Shown in pieces: positions 33,592 to 43,757 of a stretch of DNA of 64,000 bases. Origin of the DNA: Burkholderiales bacterium C2 (GTDB taxonomy: Bacteria > Pseudomonadota > Gammaproteobacteria > Burkholderiales > Burkholderiaceae_C); the NCBI GenBank assembly GCA_005503085.1, contig SCOI01000003.1:248001-312000 (forward strand). Direction: 5' to 3'. Position numbers and translations under genes: made by a program. Under the pieces are notes generated by a model. It was not told where the DNA came from. It saw nothing but the letters and a program-made list of their open reading frames with translations, and searched no databases. The first letter of the stretch is position 1, and every line of letters starts with the position of its first letter.

Positions 33592-33941
33592 AGCGCATTT
33601 CTCCGACGCGAAGGGCCCACGGTTCGGATTCATCTGCGCAAACAAGCGCTGTTGGCGCGAGGAGCCCCGGGCCCGGCCCGGCCGAAGCTGGTGTGCGCTC
33701 CTCCGCACCTTGCCGGTCTGTGATGCCAACTCACAGGGAGGCGGTTCTCTGTCGACCATGGCTGGCCCCGCTTTGCGGTGCAGTGGGCCTCGCCTACGGC
33801 CCTCGACCACGGCTTGACCAAGTTGGGCTGTGGGGGTGTGGGGCCGCCCAACGAGGCGGCCACGGAGGCGAGGAGCAAGTGCAGTCCTCGGGGCGCGGAT
33901 CGCCTCCGTCCTGGTCGGCCGTGGTCGCAGGTCTGGGGGGC

Positions 33942-34661
33942 TTACTGCTTCAGCCGGACGTTCAAATGCACGAACCCGGAGGCGTCTGTTGTTTCATTGA
34001 ACTCGAGGTATGGCTGCTTTCGAACGAGGTCACTTAGCTTTCTGAAGCCGTAGTTGCGAGCGTCGAACGAGGGGTTGCTCTTGCCGATGAAGCCGCCCAC
34101 GGCAGACAACGATGCCCACCCTGTGTCGCGCAGCGTCTCCCGGACGGCGTGCGCCAGCAGGCCCTGAAGGGCGGGTACGTCCTGGACCTGTACTGAGGCC
34201 TGAGCAGTTGTTCCGGCTGCGTCCGGCCTGAGCACTTCGACGAAGATGAACTTGTCGCAGGCAGCGATGAAAGCGTCGGGTGTCTTGCGTTCGCCGAACC
34301 CGTAGACCACCTTGCCAGCTTCTCGGAGGCGCGTCGCCAACCGTGTGAAATCGCTGTCGCTGGACACGAGACAAAAGCCGTCGAGGTGGCCGCCGTAGAG
34401 CAAATCCATGGCGTCGATGATGCAAGCGCTGTCCGTCGAGTTTTTGCCCTTGGTATAGGCAAACTGCTGCATTGGTTGGATCGCGTGGCGGTGAAGGTGC
34501 TCCTTCCAACCCACCAGGTTTTGCGTCGTCCAGTCACCGTAGGCGCGCTTTACGGTGGCGACACCGTACTTCGCGACCTCCTCGAGCAGTTCCTTCGTGA
34601 CCGCCGCGCTGGCGTTGTCGGCGTCGATGAGTACAGCGAGCCGAAGTGCTTCTTGTGCCAT
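33942..34661 (-). CDS. NYN-domain (PIN-like) protein with OST-HTH/LOTUS C-terminus
   Basis: 239 residues. The first ~150 form a NYN domain of the LabA/PIN-like nuclease fold, with conserved acidic residues in AVLIDADNAS, DSACIIDAMDLL and LVSSDSDFTRL. The C-terminal ~70 residues (LSAVGGFIGKSNPSFDARNY, GFRKLSDLVRKQPYLEF) are an OST-HTH/LOTUS RNA-binding domain. The combination is widespread in bacteria and suggests a ribonuclease acting on structured RNA. It stands alone on the minus strand. Confidence 0.88.
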   Translation of the reverse strand: MAQEALRLAVLIDADNASAAVTKELLEEVAKYGVATVKRAYGDWTTQNLVGWKEHLHRHAIQPMQQFAYTKGKNSTDSACIIDAMDLLYGGHLDGFCLVSSDSDFTRLATRLREAGKVVYGFGERKTPDAFIAACDKFIFVEVLRPDAAGTTAQASVQVQDVPALQGLLAHAVRETLRDTGWASLSAVGGFIGKSNPSFDARNYGFRKLSDLVRKQPYLEFNETTDASGFVHLNVRLKQ

Positions 34662-34968
34662 TGTTCGTTCCCCCTGCCGTTAGCGTACTGCACGTTGGAG
34701 GTCGGGCGAGGGGCCGGCAGACTCCAAATTGCCGGTGCACGCCTCACCCACCTGTGCACCAACGACGGTGCTGTGGGCCGGCGACAAATTGAGGACCTGG
34801 GGTGGGAGGGGGTGTCGGCTATGGGTAAACCCAACTCATCAAGGTCCGCTGCGCTTCGCGAGTGATCCGCGCAGCGAAGTACGGCGAATTACCCCAGGGA
34901 AATCGTCTCGCGAATGCCTGATGCTCATGCCGCCCTTGAGCCTGCTTTCGCCTCTCGTGCGCACCCGG
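34662..34968. other. intergenic region between hipA and the NYN gene
   Basis: 307 bp with no gene seen. It should contain the NYN-gene promoter. The third dispersed repeat (34885-34904) is in it. Confidence 0.4.
34885..34904. repeat. dispersed repeat, copy 3
   Basis: CGAATTACCCCAGGGAAATC, matching the cores at 33273-33292 and 33572-33591; similarity outside the core is weak here. It lies between hipA and the NYN gene. Confidence 0.45.
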
Positions 34969-36324
34969 TCAGGGCCGAGCCTCTAGCTGGTTTGCTGCGT
35001 CCTGCAGGCCATCGAGGATGCTGTCGGCCAGCGGCATCGAGAAGTTGGCCGGGAGCATCGCGCGCACCGCGCTGATGACCCGCGGCGTGCTGGCGATGAT
35101 GTCGTCGACCAGGTGCTGGGTCGACTGGCCATTCTCTGACACGACGCCGTGGCGAGCGCCCAGCGCCAGCCAGTGCCGGCGCTGGATGTCGCGCATCTTC
35201 CAGTGTGCATTCTTGGAACGCACGGCCATGGCCATCTTGACCTTGAAGGGCGACATCTTCGCCGGCCCCTCGCCCAGCACCGGGTAGGCCGACAGCACGT
35301 CGTACAGCGGTGTGAGCTGGTAGCGACCTCTCGGGCGCAGGAACAGACTGAAGTTCTTGGCATGGCCATCGGTGGCGCAGAGCATCCAGAACAGCAACTG
35401 CGCCTTGAAGAAGTCGCGTCGGTCCTGCTCGCGAGCAATGGAACCGTCCAGTAGATCGAGGATGCGGTCCATGCCCGGGCCGCCATCGGCCTCGTACTTG
35501 GCCTGCGGGGGCGTCCCTGTGGCTTGGCACATGTCTTCTTGCGGCAGGCGGATGAGGCGCCGGTCACCAGTTGGGGGCATCCACCAGGCACGGTCGAAGC
35601 GCTCGACCACCAGCGCCTTGACGTCCTCGAACTGCATGGGTTGACAGGCCGCAACGGGCAGGCCGAACTCCTTCAGGATCAATGCACAGAGCCACTCGTT
35701 CTCAACCGAGTCACGCATGTCCAGCTTCATGCCGCCGATCAGGCCGAGCGGGAGCTTGAAGATGTGCGTGGTGGGGGTACTGCCTCTCGGCAGGCACCAG
35801 TGCCCGCCGCTCAGCAGCAAGGCCGTCTTCTCCTGGGCGCCTGCGATGGAGATGCGGAACTCGTCGTCCTCGCCGCCCCAGCCCATCGCATTGGGTGTCG
35901 TCGTCCCGCGCAGCACCCGGGCGACTTGCGCCTCACTCAGCGGCTCGGCCTGCAAAGGGGCCGTGCCAGCGGAGGTCTGGCCTTCGGGCAGGATTTCGAG
36001 TGCGCCCACGCAATCCCGACCAATCTCGGCCAGCAGTTCGAACGCGCCAGTCGACCCGGTCCCGAAACGGCGCGCGAGGCGCTCGAGGATGTCCTTGCTG
36101 TCGGGCAGCAGGTTCTCGAAGTAGGCGTGGACTTTCGGGCCGCGGTGGGGCGCGTTGCCCGGCATGAACGGCAAGGACAATGAGAGGGGCCGCCCTTGCT
36201 CTGACTGGGCCCAGGCCTGGTCGTACTGAAGCGTGTCCGGGGCGTTCGGCGTAAGGCTCCAGCTGCCGACATAGGCCCCGTTCATCCAGAGGCCCAGCGT
36301 TCGGGTGTGCGAGCGGCGTCCCAT
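34969..36324 (-). CDS. hipA: HipA-family toxin kinase
   Basis: 451 residues. Serine/threonine kinase toxin; HipA of E. coli phosphorylates glutamyl-tRNA synthetase and causes persistence. Visible: the N-terminal couple-domain start (LGLWMNGAYVGSWSL), LPFMPGN and FENLLPDS, the ISIAGAQEKTALLL P-loop region, HIFKLP, and the catalytic DGHAKNFSLFL with Asp and the following Asn. A full-length, apparently intact protein. It follows hipB with a 3-base gap. Confidence 0.94.
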   Translation of the reverse strand: MGRRSHTRTLGLWMNGAYVGSWSLTPNAPDTLQYDQAWAQSEQGRPLSLSLPFMPGNAPHRGPKVHAYFENLLPDSKDILERLARRFGTGSTGAFELLAEIGRDCVGALEILPEGQTSAGTAPLQAEPLSEAQVARVLRGTTTPNAMGWGGEDDEFRISIAGAQEKTALLLSGGHWCLPRGSTPTTHIFKLPLGLIGGMKLDMRDSVENEWLCALILKEFGLPVAACQPMQFEDVKALVVERFDRAWWMPPTGDRRLIRLPQEDMCQATGTPPQAKYEADGGPGMDRILDLLDGSIAREQDRRDFFKAQLLFWMLCATDGHAKNFSLFLRPRGRYQLTPLYDVLSAYPVLGEGPAKMSPFKVKMAMAVRSKNAHWKMRDIQRRHWLALGARHGVVSENGQSTQHLVDDIIASTPRVISAVRAMLPANFSMPLADSILDGLQDAANQLEARP

Positions 36325-36327
36325 GGC

Positions 36328-36606
36328 TCACCAACGGGGCTGGTTGGCGTCCGGCGGCGTCTGGCTCTGGGTCGACACAGGTTCAGGCGATGGCTTGCCC
36401 AGGGCCAGCTCCACGCCCAGAATGGTCAACAGCTTCAGCAGCCGGGCGGCGCCGACCGTGTCCGCGTTACGCTCCAGCGCGGAATAGGTCTGTTGTGTCA
36501 CGCCCAGGCGCAGCGCCACCTCGCTCTGGGTAAGACCGGCCTCCTTGCGGAAGGCCTGCAGCAAGGTGGGCAACTGTTCGGCGGTACGCACGGTGAACTG
36601 CGGCAT
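36328..36606 (-). CDS. hipB: HipB-family antitoxin
   Basis: 92 residues. XRE helix-turn-helix (EAGLTQSEVALRLGVTQQTY then SALERNADTVGAARLLKLL) with a short proline-rich tail, as in HipB antitoxins. First gene of hipB-hipA. It probably binds the large inverted repeat directly upstream (36616-36694) and represses the operon together with HipA. Confidence 0.93.
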   Translation of the reverse strand: MPQFTVRTAEQLPTLLQAFRKEAGLTQSEVALRLGVTQQTYSALERNADTVGAARLLKLLTILGVELALGKPSPEPVSTQSQTPPDANQPRW

Positions 36607-36615
36607 ACAACTCCT

Positions 36616-36694
36616 AGACTGTTAACTGAGTTTACAGCATTCAATATGTTTTTGAAGATTACAAATTAAATGCTGTAAACGAAATAAACAGTCT
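36616..36694. promoter_or_regulatory. hipBA operator: two 26-bp inverted arms
   Basis: Left arm 36616-36641 and right arm 36669-36694 are inverted copies matching at 22 of 26 positions; both carry AGACTGTT and GTTTACAGCATT elements (in inverted form on the right). They are separated by 27 AT-rich bases. The arms begin 10 bp before the hipB start and end exactly at the stop of the neighbouring gene, so they fill the hipBA promoter region. HipB-type operators are paired inverted sites, which fits. Confidence 0.75.
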
Positions 36695-37561
36695 TTAGGC
36701 TGTGAGACCGCCGAGGTCAACAGGGCCTGAGGCCTTCCGTGCGCGAAGAGGGCGTCGCAGGTCGGCTCGTCGACTGGCGACAGTCTGCGGGTGGACGCCA
36801 AGCTCTTTGGCAAGTTCGACGCTGCCTTTCGCAAAGTCTGCAATCATGGCCAGACCGTGAGCGGACAGCCTGAACCGTTTGTCGTGCTTGACGTCGAAGT
36901 CTCTGGGGCATTGCTGGCGGCCGGAGATGAAGAGGTGGAACGGATTCAGGCAGGTCGGGTCGCCGCAGGCGTGGCTCACGATGTCGTACTTGTCCAGTGG
37001 GCCGCTGAAAAGCGTGTAGACCTTGCGGTGTGCGCCGACCACCTCACCGGACATGGCTGTCGCGCGCAGTTGCCGAAAACCATCAGATGTCGGGTGGAGC
37101 CGTGTGTTGTGGACGCACTTGCCCGGCGTGAAGTTGTCGAAGTTCATCGACAAACGGCATGCCTCCTTGCTGAGCACCAGGGGGTGAGGCATGTGCACAT
37201 GATGCCGCCCAGCCGCATGCGTCAGCCCGAGCGCGCCCCAGCGGGGATGGCTCCCCTGGTGAAGCAGCTTGTCCCGCCGGTTCTCAACATCTCCTCCAGC
37301 GTACAGGTGGAAGGGGTTATGGCACGACGCATTACCGCAGCGATGAAGGGCCATGGCCGTGATTTCGAGTGGTCCGATCAGAAGCAAGACGACCAAGCGA
37401 TGAGCACACATGGTGCCGCTGAACTCCTTGGCTGTTAGCGTCGCGTAGCCGCGTGATCCTCGGCTCAGCCAGGTCGGCGCGAAGCAGAGCTCTGGGTGGA
37501 GGCCGACGAAGCTCGGCTGAAGGGGTTCTGATCCAGGAGGCATGAGTTGGGTGGTGGGCAT
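36695..37561 (-). CDS. HNH-like protein with two zinc-finger homing-endonuclease motifs
   Basis: 288 residues from ATG 37561, preceded by AAGGAG at 6 bases; the frame is open 45 codons further. Two repeats of the His-x-Cys-Gly-x-x-x-Cys-x-Asn-Pro-Phe-His-Leu pattern are present (LHRCGNASCHNPFHLYAGG and HACGDPTCLNPFHLFISGR), each like the zinc-bound HNH core of homing endonucleases. The C-terminal ~50 residues (SVELAKELGVHPQTVASRR) form a helix-turn-helix. So it joins two HNH cores with an HTH. It lies between the integrase and hipBA; its role in the island is unknown. Confidence 0.7.
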   Translation of the reverse strand: MPTTQLMPPGSEPLQPSFVGLHPELCFAPTWLSRGSRGYATLTAKEFSGTMCAHRLVVLLLIGPLEITAMALHRCGNASCHNPFHLYAGGDVENRRDKLLHQGSHPRWGALGLTHAAGRHHVHMPHPLVLSKEACRLSMNFDNFTPGKCVHNTRLHPTSDGFRQLRATAMSGEVVGAHRKVYTLFSGPLDKYDIVSHACGDPTCLNPFHLFISGRQQCPRDFDVKHDKRFRLSAHGLAMIADFAKGSVELAKELGVHPQTVASRRADLRRPLRARKASGPVDLGGLTA

Positions 37562-37717
37562 CAGTCGCTCCTTGTTTGAAGGGGAATGCGCCGTCGCTGC
37601 GAAGCCGGTTGTGGCGAAGACGACGGCGCACCTGGTTGCAGGCTGTCTTCCCCCGCATGGGAAGAGAGGTCCAACGCCCGCCTGTGCTTGACGCAACTGG
37701 CGGGCGTCGGCGCCGTG

Positions 37718-39268
37718 TCAGGCCGCCGCCTTGCGATAGGCCTTGAAGTCAACGACGTTGTCGATGGCGGTCGTGATGGGAGCCGACATCAGTTCTGACA
37801 TCGGCAGTTTTGCCTGCTTGGTCAGCCGCATGCGCCCGTGGTAGCGAACCGCCTTGCCATACTCAAGGCCGCTTGCAGAGAACGCAGCGTCAAGACGCTT
37901 GGCCAAGCCAGTGGGCGTCAGGTGGGTGTAGCGCAGCAGCATGCGGGGGTCGCGATGGCCGCTGAAGGCCTGCAGGTCCAGCAGTGAGAAGCCGCCCGGG
38001 GTTTGGCTACCGGCTTCTGCCACTCGTGAGATGGCCTCGTGGCGCAAGTCGTGGATACGCAGGCGTTCACTGCCACGAGTCTCGATGCCGCCTGCCTCGC
38101 ACATGCGCAGCCAAGCCTTGCGCAGGTAATCCACCGGAATCGGGAACACGGACTCGCCGGTTTGCGGAAGCTCCCGAAGCAGTGCCACCAGGTCGGCGCG
38201 CAGCGGCAAGGTCCTCGGGCGGCCGTTCTTGGTTTCAGGCAAGAACGCGGTTTGCCGGTCCAGGTCCACCTGGTTCCACTTGAGCTTGAGCGTCTCACTG
38301 CGGCGCGCTGCCGTCATCAGTTGAAACTGGATGAAGGTCGCAAACATTGGCACATGGCGGGCCTCATTCAAGACCATCTTCCGCGCTTCTGCCCTCGCCT
38401 TGAGGCGCTGGTACTTGGTCGTGGAATGCTGTTCCTCGAAGAGCTGTTCGCCAAGGGTACGCTCGGTCCACAGATGGTCTTCTTCGTGCGCTGCTGCCAT
38501 GAGGCGAGCCTCTTCGTCATCGCGCAGACGGCGGTCCCGTTCGTTGAAATACTTGGGGCGCTCCAGGCCGGACATGGGGTCCATGTGGACGTGGATGCGC
38601 CAGGCGGACATCGCGGCATTGCAGACGGCACGGAACACGTCGAGCTCCCGGTCGACGGTGGCGGGTTCGACGCACTGCAACCGCTCGTCTATGTACTCGC
38701 TGAAGTCCTCAGGCCCGAGGGCTGCGAAGCTCGTCTTGATGAAGGCCGCAGCCTCGGACGGATGCGACATGCGCCGGCCAGTGGGTTTCGGAATGCGGAG
38801 GTTGCGGTCCTGCGGGTTGGGGTGCGCAGCGTGGATGGCGGCCAAGTCCTGTCGCTCGTAGCCGGCGTCCTCAAGCCACATGTTGATTTGGTACCCAATG
38901 ACCGCGAAGCCCTTCTTGCGAGGTGCCTCTTCCTTCAGGTACCGGATGAGCAGGTCGGCGAAGCTGGTCTGGTGCGCCTGGGTGTAGTCAACAAAGAGGC
39001 CGGTGTACTGGTCGGCCTCGATGCGCTTTTGAATCGCCTCGGCTTCGGTGGCGGAATTGGCAGTGAAGCCCTTGCGCTTGCCGTGCACGTAGTAGCGCAC
39101 CATGTAGGCCTCATCGAGGAGGGCCACGAGCGGCTTGAGCTGCTGGTCACGCAGGGTCGCACAGTAGCGCTGCGCGGCTTCGGCGTGGTTGTGAGCGAAG
39201 TGGCGGGTCAGGTCGTCGCGGTTCTTGACCTTGACCTGGATGCGGGAGCGGTTCTCGATGTGAGCCAT
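37718..39268 (-). CDS. int: tyrosine site-specific integrase
   Basis: 516 residues, longer than minimal phage integrases. The catalytic set is in order in the C-terminal half: Arg in TAARRSETLKLKW, Lys in PETKNGRPRTL, HDLRHEAISR, His in AFSGHRDPRML and Tyr in LLRYTHLTP. The N-terminal ~280 residues hold the arm- and core-binding domains with many Arg/Glu helices. It sits beside tRNA-Pro and the right 48-bp repeat, transcribed away from the tRNA into the island, and should carry out integration and excision. Confidence 0.95.
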   Translation of the reverse strand: MAHIENRSRIQVKVKNRDDLTRHFAHNHAEAAQRYCATLRDQQLKPLVALLDEAYMVRYYVHGKRKGFTANSATEAEAIQKRIEADQYTGLFVDYTQAHQTSFADLLIRYLKEEAPRKKGFAVIGYQINMWLEDAGYERQDLAAIHAAHPNPQDRNLRIPKPTGRRMSHPSEAAAFIKTSFAALGPEDFSEYIDERLQCVEPATVDRELDVFRAVCNAAMSAWRIHVHMDPMSGLERPKYFNERDRRLRDDEEARLMAAAHEEDHLWTERTLGEQLFEEQHSTTKYQRLKARAEARKMVLNEARHVPMFATFIQFQLMTAARRSETLKLKWNQVDLDRQTAFLPETKNGRPRTLPLRADLVALLRELPQTGESVFPIPVDYLRKAWLRMCEAGGIETRGSERLRIHDLRHEAISRVAEAGSQTPGGFSLLDLQAFSGHRDPRMLLRYTHLTPTGLAKRLDAAFSASGLEYGKAVRYHGRMRLTKQAKLPMSELMSAPITTAIDNVVDFKAYRKAAA

Positions 39269-39356
39269 TGTTGGAGTTCCAAAAGTTGATGGAACTCCGT
39301 ATAGGCAAACTTGGCTGAGAAGATTCGCCCACTTTCGAGCGCGTCAATCCGTCATC

Positions 39357-39373
39357 GCCACCGTTTACCCACT
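39357..39373. repeat. putative integrase arm-type site
   Basis: GCCACCGTTTACCCACT; the same TTTACCCACT core occurs at 11799-11808 and 13704-13713, just inside the left attachment copy and in the second 300-bp repeat. It lies about 60 bp inside attR. Short identical motifs at both island ends, in this position, are what arm-binding sites of tyrosine integrases look like. Confidence 0.5.
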
Positions 39374-39430
39374 TGTGGCACTTCTCGCAGACCAAGTGAC
39401 TTGAGAAGTCGTTGATCTACAAGGCAAATT

Positions 39431-39478
39431 CTGGTCGGGGTGAGAGGATTCGAACCTCCGGCCTCTACGTCCCGAACG
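39431..39478. repeat. right attachment-site copy within tRNA-Pro
   Basis: 48 bases identical to 11617-11664, from one base beyond the CCA end to the anticodon region of tRNA-Pro. This is the integration target; recombination between the copies would excise the island and leave one intact tRNA. Confidence 0.92.
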
Positions 39479-39508
39479 TAGCGCTCTACCAGGCTAAGCT
39501 ACACCCCG
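39432..39508 (-). tRNA. tRNA-Pro (anticodon CGG)
   Basis: 77 bases with encoded CCA. Acceptor CGGGGTG pairs with CACCCCG; D arm AGCCTGGTAGAGCG; anticodon stem CTACG/CGTAG with loop TTCGGGA giving CGG, reading proline codon CCG; T arm GGAGGTTCGAATCCTC. It is intact. The island is inserted at its 3' part, and its own 3' end is reconstituted by the element end. Confidence 0.97.
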
Positions 39509-39567
39509 ATTTTTTGAACTTCTGCTTGAGGGGCTCAAGCGTTCAAGCTTCGATCTGCCGCAAATCC

Positions 39568-40563
39568 TTAGAAGGACCTGTCAACCGACCGAGCACAAAA
39601 TTCTAGCAGAGCTTCGCGCCAAATTGAAGGGGGGAGCAAATTTAAACATTCGCGGGCGTGCTCGGCCTCGCGACGGGCGGCCTCGCGAGTGGCTTCCAGA
39701 GCGCCGGTGCTGCGCACGATCTTGACGATGTCGCTGAGGCCTTGGACCTCGCCATGTTCGATGGCGTGGCGTATCAGGGTGCGCTCTGCCGGTTGGCAGC
39801 GCTCCATGGCGATCAGCAGCGGCAGCGTGGGCTTGCCCTCGCGCAGATCGTCGCCGACGTTTTTGCCCAGTGCGCTCGGGTCGCCCTCGTAATCGAGGAC
39901 GTCGTCGATCAACTGGAAGGCGGTGCCCAATGCCCGGCCATAGCCGGCGCAAGCCTCTTCGATCTCTGGCGTGCTTTGGGCCAGCACGGCGCCAAGTCTT
40001 GCGCTGGCCTCGAACAGCTTGGCGGTCTTGTAGCGGATCACGCGCAGATAGCGATCCACCGCAACATCCGGGTCATGCATATTCATCAGTTGCAAGACCT
40101 CGCCTTCGGCGATCACATTGGTGGCTTCGGCTAGCACCTCCAGGACGCGCATGCGGTTCACCGAGACCATCATCTGGAAGGCGCGCGAGTAGAGGAAGTC
40201 GCCCACCAGCACGCTGGCGGCGTTGCCGAACAGTGCATTGGCCGTCTGCTTGCCACGGCGCAGCGATGATTCGTCGACCACATCGTCATGCAGCAAGGTC
40301 GCTGTATGGATGAACTCGACCACGGCCGCCATCTCAAAGCGCTCGTGCTTGTCGAAGCCCAGGGCATTGGCAAACAGCAGGACCAGTTTGGGTCGCATCC
40401 GCTTGCCGCCGGCATGCACGATGTAGCCGGCGATCTGATTGATCAGGGCCACATCGGAGGTCAGTCGCTGCGCGATGACGGCATCAACCTCACGCATTTC
40501 GGCGTCCAGTTTGGCTTGAACCTCGGCGACGGGGGAGGGGGACGAGGCGGACGCAGCGTGCAC
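39568..40563 (-). CDS. ispB: polyprenyl (octaprenyl) diphosphate synthase
   Basis: 331 residues, GTG start. It makes the isoprenoid side chain of ubiquinone. First aspartate-rich motif [16 protein letters not shown] and second [13 protein letters not shown], with [10 protein letters not shown] before, are diagnostic of long-chain trans-prenyl synthases. Its promoter region faces rplU across 216 bp, the usual ispB-rplU-rpmA divergence. Transcribed toward tRNA-Pro. Confidence 0.95.
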   Translation of the reverse strand: MHAASASSPSPVAEVQAKLDAEMREVDAVIAQRLTSDVALINQIAGYIVHAGGKRMRPKLVLLFANALGFDKHERFEMAAVVEFIHTATLLHDDVVDESSLRRGKQTANALFGNAASVLVGDFLYSRAFQMMVSVNRMRVLEVLAEATNVIAEGEVLQLMNMHDPDVAVDRYLRVIRYKTAKLFEASARLGAVLAQSTPEIEEACAGYGRALGTAFQLIDDVLDYEGDPSALGKNVGDDLREGKPTLPLLIAMERCQPAERTLIRHAIEHGEVQGLSDIVKIVRSTGALEATREAARREAEHARECLNLLPPSIWREALLEFCARSVDRSF

Positions 40564-40658
40564 ACTCAGCTCTCTGTTTGGCGAAGCCGGGATTATAGGA
40601 ACAGCCAGGGCTTGCCCGGGGTCCGGTGTGATCTCGCGGCAGCGGTGCTGGACCGGTC

Positions 40659-40687
40659 TTGGTGTTTTCCCCGGTGCATGCTACACT
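40659..40687 (+). promoter_or_regulatory. predicted sigma-70 promoter of rplU-rpmA
   Basis: TTGGTG (40659-40664) and TACACT (40682-40687) with a 17-bp spacer, 93 bp before the rplU ATG. The best promoter-like pair in the ispB-rplU gap; the leader after it is long enough for translational control. Confidence 0.55.
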
Positions 40688-40779
40688 CGCGGGCTCTGCG
40701 CCGTTACGGTGCGGGGTTTGAGGCTTGCGCGCATTCGCTTTGCGGGTGCTGGCAAGTGGGTTTTATTGAAAGGGCTGAT

Positions 40780-41091
40780 ATGTACGCGGTCATAAAAACC
40801 GGTGGCAAGCAATACAAAGTTGCTGCTGGCGAAAAGATCAAGGTAGAACAGATTGCTGCGGATGTTGGCCAAGAGATTGTGATCGACCAGATTCTGGCTG
40901 TCGGAAACGGCGCTGAATTGAAGATCGGCACTCCCTTGGTTGCTGGCGCAAGCATTACCGCCACGGTTGTGGCTCACGGTAGGCACGACAAAGTGCGCAT
41001 CTTCAAGCTGCGCCGTCGTAAGCACTACAAGAAGAGTCAAGGCCATCGCCAGAACTTCACCGAGCTGGAAATCAGCGCGGTGAATGGCTGA
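40780..41091 (+). CDS. rplU: 50S ribosomal protein L21
   Basis: 103 residues, beginning [14 protein letters not shown], the universal L21 start, with the basic [16 protein letters not shown] region that contacts 23S rRNA. Start at ATG 40780 is fixed by the family start; the frame is open upstream but without protein character. First gene of rplU-rpmA. Confidence 0.98.
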   Translation: MYAVIKTGGKQYKVAAGEKIKVEQIAADVGQEIVIDQILAVGNGAELKIGTPLVAGASITATVVAHGRHDKVRIFKLRRRKHYKKSQGHRQNFTELEISAVNG

Positions 41092-41136
41092 TCGATAGTC
41101 GATTCTTCTTCGCCAACAGTTTCAAGGAGCTAATCC

Positions 41137-41394
41137 ATGGCACAGAAAAAGGGCGGCGGTTCCACACGGAACGGCCGCGACTCCAAACCTAAGATGTTGG
41201 GTGTGAAGGCCTTCGGCGGCCAGACCATCTCGGCAGGTTCCATCATCGTGCGTCAGCGCGGCACCAAGTTCCATCCCGGCACCAATGTCGGTATCGGCAA
41301 GGACCACACGCTGTTTGCACTGGTCGACGGCCAAGTGTCGTTCGCCATCAAGGGTGAGAAGAGCCGTCAAACGGTGTTCGTCACGCCGGTCTGA
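41137..41394 (+). CDS. rpmA: 50S ribosomal protein L27
   Basis: 85 residues, [20 protein letters not shown] start with the flexible N-terminal tail that reaches the peptidyl-transferase centre. AAGGAG ribosome site before the ATG. 45 bp after rplU; followed by hairpins and a terminator. Confidence 0.98.
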   Translation: MAQKKGGGSTRNGRDSKPKMLGVKAFGGQTISAGSIIVRQRGTKFHPGTNVGIGKDHTLFALVDGQVSFAIKGEKSRQTVFVTPV

Positions 41395-41407
41395 TTGACC
41401 GCGTGTA

Positions 41408-41442
41408 TCGCTGGCGGCAGCGCTGCAGCCGTTCGCCAGCGA
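41408..41442 (+). other. hairpin after rpmA
   Basis: TCGCTGGCG (41408-41416) pairs perfectly with CGCCAGCGA (41434-41442) over a 17-base loop that itself contains GCAGCGCTGC. It precedes the terminator by 6 bp and may stabilise the ribosomal-protein transcript. Confidence 0.5.
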
Positions 41443-41447
41443 CCTGA

Positions 41448-41477
41448 AGCCCCGGCTCGCCGGGGCTTTTGCTTTTT
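41448..41477 (+). terminator. rho-independent terminator of rplU-rpmA
   Basis: Stem AGCCCCGG (41448-41455), loop CTCG, CCGGGGCT (41460-41467), then TTTGCTTTTT. A strong 8-bp GC stem with U-rich tail, 54 bp after the rpmA stop. Confidence 0.88.
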
Positions 41478-41525
41478 GAGGCTGCGGCAGCGGGGAAGGT
41501 CGCAACAGGCCTTGCCTTACCATAG

Positions 41526-43744
<2,219 letters not shown>

Positions 43745-43757
43745 CAGCAGTGGCGCT

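Larger units (their letters stand above)
32751..33941. other. long gene-poor region of the island
   Basis: About 1.2 kb in which open frames on both strands are short and not protein-like. It holds two of three dispersed repeats with a CCCCGGGG-type core (33273-33292, 33572-33591), a local duplication of GTGTAGCAAAGGCC (about 32753 and 32792), and an AT-richer stretch around 33335-33450. Probably debris of earlier insertions. Confidence 0.5.
11617..39478. mobile_element. tRNA-Pro-integrated genomic island, about 27.9 kb
   Basis: Bounded by two exact 48-bp copies of the tRNA-Pro 3' segment (11617-11664 and 39431-39478). A tyrosine integrase gene lies directly inside the right copy. The contents are accessory: restriction-modification, DarTG, HipBA, replication initiator, unknown proteins, decayed genes. 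The flanks are core genes in conserved order. No relaxase, coupling ATPase or type IV secretion genes are seen, so it is an integrative element that is mobilisable at most, or relies on another element. Composition is patchy, with AT-richer stretches at about 19.6-20.6 kb, 27.0-27.1 kb, 33.3-33.4 kb and 36.6-36.7 kb. Confidence 0.9.

Noticed and set aside
33421-33817. Possible coding frames of 100-130 codons on both strands
   Set aside because: Composition is not protein-like, there is no start signal, and the dispersed repeat runs through them.
39412-39606. Short plus-strand frame across tRNA-Pro
   Set aside because: Known type of false gene produced by the antisense of a tRNA; the left attachment copy gives the same false peptide.
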